From Cryphonectria parasitica EP155 (taxonomy: Eukaryota; Ascomycota; Sordariomycetes; Diaporthales; Cryphonectriaceae), in contig NW_024468912.1 in the NCBI RefSeq assembly GCF_011745365.1, positions 3,348,001 through 3,412,000 of the forward strand: a DNA stretch of 64,000 nucleotides. The letters are read 5' to 3'. Below, piece by piece: positions 56,573-64,000 of this stretch (within the stretch, counting starts at the first letter, position 1; the number at the start of each line of letters is the position of its first letter). The notes below the pieces were generated by a model. The model did no database searches. It was not told the DNA's origin and saw only the letters and a list, made by a program, of their open reading frames with translations. A program made the translations under genes and the position numbers.

Positions 56573-59340
56573 ACGGCGCAGCGGCCCCAAGACGACGGGA
56601 GGTTGATTGCGTTGGTGCTTTGGAGGCCGTGCGGGCTGGTAACAGTTGGGATTCCTGAAAATTTGGGCAGGTTATTTCGCCATCAGGCAACATGTTTACT
56701 ACCCTTGACAGCACAAGAATTTGATTCCCCCAATCTGAAATGCTATTGATTCAAGCATATTATTAAGCATATTCTTTCTTGACCGCAATGTAATGATAAG
56801 AGAGGAGAGCTAGCACCCACGCCTGGTGACATGTCATTGGTAGGAGTTCCATACACGAAGAAAGGATGGTTCAGTTCGCTCGTCGAACCTGAATTAGGTC
56901 ACAGTCATAGCAGGGGCAGGGGGGAGACAAGCAATCGCGGTCTATGGGTTAACGGCATCGTGAGGATGCGCAACCGGCTTCTCGTCGCGGCCCAGATTCC
57001 GTCACGACACCGGCTTTCTGTGTCCAATACACACTCACCTGGACTATTGCTCCTAAGGATCCTGGCAACAATGACGCCCGCGTCTGGCCCTCCTATTTTG
57101 GACCACACAGGACTCGATTCGTAAAGTAGCAACAGGCAACCAAAAACCCGCCGAGGATGACGCTTTTCTCTCCCTCTCTCTCAGCGTGTGAGGAGAGTCC
57201 AGTCACAATTCCATCTGCGCTGCCATGGGTGGGGTCCCACCTGACGAACTGTGGGGAATCTTAAGTAAACTAGTCGAGGTACTGCGGTACTCGGTACGTA
57301 CGCCTTGCGGATATGCAAGAAGGGCCATGTGCGCTGTTTGCGGGGTCTCATTGGACCATTCTAAAAGACATCCAAATCGAGAAAGACACGAGGCTCGTGA
57401 GATCGGTACATAGAGAAAATCAATGGATTTGGTTGTTGGATGAAGCAGGGAGGAAGCAATTCGTGCACTTAGTAACTTTGCGAGCCGTTGCCCTGTTCTG
57501 GCCTGTGACTGGCCCTCGCGTCGCTCTCTCTCTCGCGAAGTACTCTGCGCTAGGTACAGGTACACACTCCTGGCAGCTAGGGAATGCTGTTTTGGGCCTC
57601 CCGTGCACCGGACCTCAAGACCCTCCCTTCAACAAGTTTGTATTGTAGCATCGCCGTGTTCTGCTCTGCTCTTGCTCTTGCGAGGACCACGAAGACTATT
57701 TCTCAGGGCACACATCACATCTTCTAATTCTGCCAACATTGGTCACGGCAAAAATTTTCCCTCTCTTCGCACGCCAACAATTTGTGGAGTCTTGATCTTG
57801 CGTTGGCCACCACGACCTCATCCACCACCTTCCCTGGAAAGAGGTACTTGTACTTGTACTTGCCTAGCCCGCCCGTCTCGAACCCAACTCTATCTCAAAA
57901 CCCAAGCTCGATTTTCCGGCCTCAAGAAACAACATCCACACGTCAGTCACCCAGCTTCAACATACACCAGAATTGTACGTCTTCTGGGACTTGGACCCTG
58001 GTTCCAGACAAGGGCTCGAATTCCGCCTTGCCAGTATTGTGTTCATCCTCCACAATCTGAGCAGCCCTTTGGCTCATATTGATCGGCAAGAGGGCCTCTG
58101 CAGGTTGGCCCAGTCCCTATTTCTGTTTGGAGATTGTCCATTGCAGATTAGGAAATCATACCTTGTTGCTGCCTTGCATAATTTGCAGCATCTGGTACGG
58201 CTTGTACGAACCCTGCCTGGAAACATCGAGGGTGTCAGCCACGGTACACCCCCCCCCCCCTTCCTCCCCAAAAGCAAAGCGGACCCAGGCTTGCGTGGGC
58301 GTTACTGTCACCACGCCGTTGTCTCGGTACGGAATACACGCTGCATATCTTGGGATCCAATAGAAGACTTTCTGGTATGTATCTCCTGCTTCCTTTTGGT
58401 CATACTTCAACATTGGCCCTTGTCGTTTTGCCAGGCAATCTACAGCCAGTCTCTCCCCCCCCCCCCCAACATACATGCACACACACGCACACATCTAAGT
58501 ATCATTCACCTTTCTTCCTTGCCGATCTTACTGTCCAGACTTCCTGCTCCTGTTCCCGGTGGGGTCTTCACTACATTATGCATATTGACCCCATGCAATG
58601 GGCCTATATACCGGACTGTACCAATAGTACCTGGTCCTTCTGCCTCCACCACTATCTACATCATCGATCCTTTTCTACTGGGACTCAAGTTGCTTGTACC
58701 CACTGCGGGCATAGGACGGACCAATTTTTTGTTCTTATGGCTGCCCGTACACTCTTTGCATTTCTGTGCTTCCAATTCTGCGGCCGTCCTTCTCCTGCGT
58801 ACGGGGACGGGAGGAATAAGGAAGACTAAACATAGCTGGATAGAGCTGCAGAATATCGCGGAACCTCATTCTGACCATCTTCTGCACAGAATCCGCATAG
58901 TGTGGACCCTCCTTCACTGAAGAAGAACCGCTCAGGGAAGACGTCGTCATCCATCTGCGCGGGGCTTTGAGTCCTATTATAGTCCCACGTGCTGCCAGCG
59001 ACGTGGGTAGCCCAGCGCTGGACGACTGTGCTGATCTCCACCTTGCCCGTCAAGGATTGACTGTGCGTCTCGTGGACAAAATTTCCCGGAAGAAGTGTCC
59101 AGTCATAGTCAGCTCAGACGACTGTTGAGCCAGAGGCGGGGAGTGCAGGACCAACGTCACACCTGCACGGGCTTGTTCAAGGGCTCTGGGCGTCTGATAC
59201 ATTCTCTAGTCTTGAGAACCTCTGGGGCCTTGTAGGGCTCATACTCATATAACAGACGACGCTCGGTCATCCGTTTTCTTGTGAAAAATCCTTGCAAACC
59301 AGCCAGTGGCCTCCTAGGTCACCGGCCCTCGTTTCACACC
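56573..59340. promoter_or_regulatory. Long upstream/leader region of pho81
   Basis: 2.8 kb between the cue5 stop and the pho81 start. It contains poly-C runs (58249-58260 and about 58457-58467) and a CACGTG E-box at 58986-58991 embedded in CACGTGGG on the minus strand. A plus-strand frame of 315 codons (57973-58920) is rich in Leu, Pro, Cys and His, lacks any domain pattern, and is judged spurious. A long 5' leader with upstream frames is plausible. Confidence 0.55.
58984..58991 (-). promoter_or_regulatory. PHO-type E-box (CACGTGGG) upstream of pho81
   Basis: The 8-mer CACGTGGG reads on the minus strand about 350 bases upstream of the pho81 start. This is the high-affinity Pho4 site in yeast, and Neurospora NUC-1 also recognises CACGTG. 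A related GACGTGGG lies at about 59000-59007 on the plus strand. Function is inferred from position and from PHO81 being phosphate-regulated in yeast. Confidence 0.5.
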
Positions 59341-62300
59341 ATGTGAGTGTTGCCCCCTTGCACCTTGACTGTATTTCTAATGATGTTGCCTACTTCCTTC
59401 TGTCTGTTCTTGCCCACAGATTAGCTTAAGCTGTTGCTAATATTTAGCAGGAAATTTGGCAAGCAGATCCAGAAGCGCCAGCTTGAGGTCCCGGAGTATG
59501 CTGCCAGCTTTGTCAATTACAAGGCATTGAAGAAAGTATGTTTTTTACGCCATCCCGTCCTTCATCTAATTCGCTCCTCAGCGGATTCAAAATTGAATCG
59601 AATTCTGTTATTACGAACGATGTCTTGATTCAAAAGCCGAGAGCCCTCATTACATATTGGGCTAGGATACTGCATAGAGACTTGCAGCATCAACAAGAAA
59701 GGCATCTTGTGTCCGCTAACTATCATTATCACAGCTCATAAAGAAGCTCTCCGCGACTCCGCAGCTACAAGCCCAACATGATCCGCTCCAGCCCTCCGCC
59801 CCAGCGGATCACCAGGCAGCTTTACAAGCAAATAAGGCCACATTTTTCTTCCAGCTGGTACGCTACCAAGTTGGAAAAGAGTGCGAAACGCAGTCCTAAC
59901 GGCTGCTAACCGTGTTTTAGGAACGTGAGCTCGAAAAAGTCAATGCATTCTATCTCCAGAAAGAAGCAGAGGTACATAACGAAACCATGCTCTAAAAGAA
60001 TGATTCCGATTCTGACTCTATTTGTTAGCTCAAAATTCGCCTCAAAACTCTGCTGGACAAGAAAAGGGTCCTCCAGTCTCGTCAGGGCATCTCGAGACGC
60101 TCGGCCAAATTCACCACCTTACAAGAGGGCTTCCAGCAATTTGCCAACGATCTGAACAAGTTACAGCAGTTTGTCGATGTGAATGGAACGGCGTTTTCTA
60201 AGATCTTGAAGAAATGGGACAAGACGTCCAAATCCAAAACCAAGGAGCTGTACCTGTCCCGGGCTGTCGAGGTGCAGCCGTTCTTCAATCCGACCGTCAT
60301 CAGCGAGCTGTCCGACCAGGTCACCACGAGTCTGCAGGAACTTGGCGCCTGGGCAGACGGGGACCATGTCAGCTTCGAGGAGCAAACACGTCCGGATCAC
60401 ATTGTGAGCAGCCAACATCTTCTGGGCACAGACGAGGGTGATGCGGACACATTGCTTCTAGAGACAACCCTTTCAGGCAATCTTGATTCCCTGAAAGATC
60501 TGTTGTCTCGCATGCAAGTAGTGGTCGATTCGGATTCGGGTCTAGCTCTAGCCCTCAAGGAGAGAATCACGAGGACTTTCCTTGCTTCCATCAACGAAGC
60601 CCCTCAGGAATCTCTGAAGGCTTTGTTGGCTACTGGCCTGGTGGATATACGCTCTGAAGACGACATCAACGAGAGGAACTGCTTGCATCAAGCAACCATC
60701 TATGGCAACTCTTTCGTCCTGAATCTGGCTCTGTCCCAGGGCGTGGCTGTCAACAGGAGGGATGTATATGGTCGAGTACCGCTACATTATGCCAGTATGC
60801 ATGGCCGTCTTGACATGATAGAGGCGCTCCTGGCCGGTAAGACTCTAAATCGTTATGGTAGGTGACCTGAAGATTTGCTAATACGACAGCAGTGGATGCG
60901 GACACAATCAATCTCATCGATCACGACAATTTCCGGCCGTTGGTGCATGCAATCATACACAACCATCTGGACTGTGTCCAACGACTCATCCACAGCGGCG
61001 CAGTGTTGAACCCCATTTCTGACACCGACCACGCACCCCTGAATCTGGCATGCAAGCACGGATCTTTCGCTATCGTGCAGTTGCTTCTTACCAATGGCGC
61101 CCAAATACTACCCGACGCCGAAGGGCTATACCCTCAACACCTTGTGGCAAGATCTGCCAAGAATCCTGATCTTCTGGGCTTGTTGAAACAGTTTGGTGCT
61201 GATCTGGACCAGGTCGACAAGCTCTATGGGTGGACGCCGCTTGTACATGCAGCAAGCGAGGGCAACGTCCCTTGTCTGCGAGCTCTGTTGGATGAAGGAG
61301 TTGATGCTACAATCCTGGACGAGAAGGATCTTCCGGCCTTGTACTACGCGGCATGGGAAGGTCATCTCGAGTGCATGAACCTATTGACTGCACTGCTTGG
61401 CGACTCTATGAGGGAGACAAGCCCCAGAGCTGCTCAACTTGTTCCCCCAATGCTTGGAGCACTTGGCTCAAGCAGCGCGCCTGAGCCAATGTCGATTGAT
61501 CCGGACGGTATCCCGGATCTCGAACTTCCACCGCCCATCATCCCGCTGCGCAGATATGGGCATAACTTCCTCGACACCAAGACGGTTGTTCAGATCAATT
61601 TTGGCGGAGACGGCGAACAACCATTGGTTTTCTTCCACGACGGCAAATACCCGGCAGCCCGCTTGACCGTTTCCTCCAAAGCTTCCGACCTCATTCCCAA
61701 GAACATCATCCTTCCCTTCCAAGAAGATACCCGACTTGTTTCGTTCCAAATCGACAACCTTGATTCTTTCACATTAGACTTTGACGTCTTCCCGACCTAT
61801 GGCGCTAAGATTATTGCAAAGACGGTTGCTTTGCCCAATACTTTCCGTGCATCTCTGACGAGCTCTGGTAGCTGCTGTCTTCCCCTGTTTGACCCCCGGC
61901 TACGTGCTATTGGTCAGATCAGTTTCAATACGCAGGTCATCAAGCCCTTCCGGGGCAAGCCACTCGAGATCACTGATTTCGAGACGTACTGGAAGGCAAC
62001 CAGGCAGTTCGATCGACACATCAGCAGTTTTGTCACCGGATCCAGTCTCGTCGGCGACTTTGTACGTCTCTATGTACAGCAGACGAAAGATGGCATTCCC
62101 GTGCTATGGCCTACGCGCACAGTCGATCTGGGCATGGGAGGGGTTGCAGTTCCTGTCTCGTGGCTCAACTATGCACAGTTTGAGCAGATGCTGAGGAACT
62201 CGGCCTCGAGGAACATCCTGGGCTCCGGCCAACTCGGCCCTCAGACTGAGCTGCATGAAGTTCACCGCCTCTTTGCGACTGCAGGACTCACCCTCGCAGA

Positions 62301-63015
62301 CGCACTGGAGATCCTCCCGCCCAGCATACATGTGAACTTGCACTTCATCTACCCCATGGACGAGAATATACCGAATCACCACCACCAGCAGCAACAAACC
62401 ATCGACCCGTCCGTGTACAACAGCGGAGACCTCAACCGCTTTGTCGACTCCGTGCTGACCACCGTCTTTGACCATGCACGTGTGCAGCGTGCACAAACCC
62501 AACAGTCAGGCGGTGCCGCAGCTGTGCGGTCGGTGGTCTTCAGTTCGTACAGTCCAAGTGTGTGCACCGCTCTCAACTGGAAGCAGCCCAATTTCCCCGT
62601 GTTTCTCTGCAATGACCTAGGCCGCGAGGAGATCTCGATGGCCCCACCGCAGATGATCGCAGCGGCGGCAAACCACGGGCGCAGGTCTAGCTCGATCAAG
62701 GAAGTGGTGAGGACGGCACAAAACAACAACTTCATGGGGTTGCTGATTACCTCGCGACTATTGGTAAGTGCTGCGTACAAGATACGAGTGATTTTACATG
62801 AACTTGTTAGAAAAAATTGCTCATGAATGTGTCCACAGAAATTGGTGCCCGCCCTCGTTGATGCAATCAAGGCTCAAGGCCTTGCTCTTGTGGTCGACAA
62901 ATCATCCGAGACTGGACCACTGACCAATCCACCTCCTGAGAAGATTCCCACTGGCGTGGATGGTGTCTTCAAGTATACCGGTGTCTTGCGGTTCAATGAC
63001 ACGATAGACATGTAA
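59341..63015 (+). CDS. pho81: PHO81 / NUC-2, SPX-ankyrin-GDPD phosphate sensor
   Basis: CDK inhibitor of the phosphate pathway (yeast Pho81, Neurospora NUC-2), acting on the Pho80-Pho85/PREG-PGOV kinase under phosphate starvation. Exons: 59341-59342, 59451-59535, 59735-59857, 59921-59971, 60029-60836, 60890-62763, 62839-63015 (3120 nt, 1039 aa). The start codon is split: AT ends exon 1 and G begins exon 2, giving the conserved MKFGKQIQKRQLEVPEY. No in-frame ATG exists in exon 2 upstream of KFGK. SPX domain at about 1-170 (with lysines of the inositol-phosphate surface, KILKKWDKTSKSKTK), ankyrin repeats about 285-530, GDPD-like domain in the C-terminal third. Exon 6 has a CAGCAG tandem acceptor, so the protein may be one residue shorter. 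Confidence 0.95.
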
Positions 63016-63646
63016 GGGGGAAAGTAGTGAGGGAATAGAGGGGCCAAGTGGTGTTTTTCTCGGAGAGCTGTTGTGAGAAAGTTGACACTGTACCTTGCCA
63101 TTTGCTCAGGCGGCTAAGTATAATGTGATCCCGATATCTCTGGCGTCTTGAAGGGGGTCAAGCTTAGATTGATGCAAACAACGCTGCCCATTGGACATCT
63201 GGCCCGAGATGGTATTGGCTTGGCAGCTGTGAAGTAAACTCGATAGCCACACAAAAAGAAGATTGCAAGACAGATGAGACTGTTGTCTTTACATGGTCGA
63301 TAAGTGCCAAGCTGGACAGGCTTTCCATCTATTTGGGGTCGACTGTATCGCTCCGTCGCGATATCTTACTTCTATCTGAGCTGTTCACTTATAGCAGCTC
63401 CTGATGGATAGAATCGAGTCTTATTTCAGACACCATCCTTCTATCACCTACCTGTCCTCTGTCTCATAATCTCATGGCTTTAGACAAGTTAAGGAATCGC
63501 TAAATTAATTCAACCGCTTGGTAATTGTTCTTATGGTATCATATAAATTGCAGGCAGACGAGACTCGCTCAGTCCCTCCACAACGGCCAAGGGGTCCAAC
63601 ATTGCCTCATGAGTAACGAAATCCCGCTTCAAGATCCGCCCAGATC
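63016..63646. other. Convergent 3' region after pho81
   Basis: About 630 bases between the pho81 stop (plus) and the stop of the partial gene (minus). AT-rich in the second half. No gene recognised. Confidence 0.5.
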
Positions 63647-64000
63647 CTATGCGCCCTTATATGCATACTTCAGCGCCCCAAGCTCCCTCTCTGGGTCCAC
63701 GCCCGCCATGACCACCTTGGCAACCAGCACTGCGGCGTACACGATCGCAGGGATGTTGGCAAGCCCCAGCCGGCCATACAGGGTCCGTCGGTACTCATCC
63801 CCACCCTGGCCGTCGCTTTCCCCTGCTCTGTTTCGGCTGGCAAGGAGACCAGATAGGACGAGGATCACACACAGCCCGATATTCAGCAACGGCAGGAATT
63901 TCTCCAGCGGGCTCCTGGGGCCGGCGTAGCTCAGGCTGTGCGTCCGGCGCTGCTGGCGCACCCGGTTCAGCGCGCCAAGCCCGCTGGGGCCTGCTGAGCT
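63647..64000 (-). CDS. Membrane protein, partial (C-terminal part)
   Basis: The frame is open to the right edge of the window, so only the last ~117 residues are present. It shows an Arg-rich, cytoplasmic-looking segment (VRQQRRTHSLSYAGP), a membrane helix (FLPLLNIGLCVILVLSGLLA), a polar loop (RAGESDGQGGDEYRR) and a second membrane helix (LANIPAIVYAAVLVAKVVMA), ending LGALKYAYKGA. It looks like a conserved fungal integral membrane protein with an even number of helices at its C-terminus. The family was not identified. Convergent with pho81. Confidence 0.75.
   Translation of the reverse strand, partial: SSAGPSGLGALNRVRQQRRTHSLSYAGPRSPLEKFLPLLNIGLCVILVLSGLLASRNRAGESDGQGGDEYRRTLYGRLGLANIPAIVYAAVLVAKVVMAGVDPERELGALKYAYKGA

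Noticed and set aside
57973..58920. 315-codon plus-strand open frame upstream of pho81
   Set aside because: Composition is Leu/Pro/His/Cys-rich low complexity, interrupted by poly-C-encoded Pro runs, with no domain pattern and overlapping frames of similar quality; more likely the pho81 leader region.

Overview
The window is nuclear DNA of a filamentous ascomycete (Pezizomycotina, most likely a Sordariomycete-type genome). The signs are short spliceosomal introns (about 50-110 nt) with GTAAGT/GTGAGT-like donors, CTAAC-type branch points and CAG/TAG acceptors; fungal-specific genes (DASH subunit Dad2, fungal shugoshin, PHO81/NUC-2, SKG6-type membrane protein, DUF2293 protein); and long pyrimidine-rich intergenic DNA with many microsatellites. 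No rRNA, convincing tRNA, CRISPR array or transposase was seen. All functional calls come from reading the sequence; no database search was run.

Layout. 1-14260 is a gene-poor block of simple repeats, poly-C/G runs and an AT-rich stretch. 14261-18050 (-) is CRM1/exportin-1 in eight exons, 1077 aa. 19081-20455 (or 20635) (-) is a class V alanine-glyoxylate aminotransferase with a possible mitochondrial start. 21794-22618 (+) is VPS29. 23438-25663 (-) is shugoshin and 26212-26752 (+) is DAD2, head to head. 26950-28335 (+) is an intronless unknown protein with ADP-ribosyltransferase-like motifs. 28846-31138 (+) is a KEN-box, TPX2-like protein. 32738-35143 (+) is a type B carboxylesterase whose only intron carries 57 TC repeats. 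36031-37269 (-) is a Ser/Thr-rich single-pass membrane protein. 37270-42986 is a second gene-poor block. 42987-45418 (-) is a SKG6-type membrane protein. 47387-49453 (-) is a DHX35-type DEAH helicase. 50286-52849 (+) is a DUF2293 protein. 53677-54499 (-) is VPS20 and 55048-56572 (+) is a CUE5-type ubiquitin/Atg8 adaptor, head to head. 59341-63015 (+) is PHO81/NUC-2, whose start codon is split by an intron. 63647-64000 (-) is the 3' end of a membrane protein.

Themes. Two or three neighbours (shugoshin, Dad2, the TPX2-like protein) point to chromosome segregation. Three genes (VPS29, VPS20, CUE5) serve endosomal or vacuolar trafficking. PHO81 has a CACGTGGG element (read on the minus strand) 350 bp upstream, which suggests phosphate autoregulation. 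Gene models were built by hand from splice signals; for every complete gene the exon lengths sum to a multiple of three.
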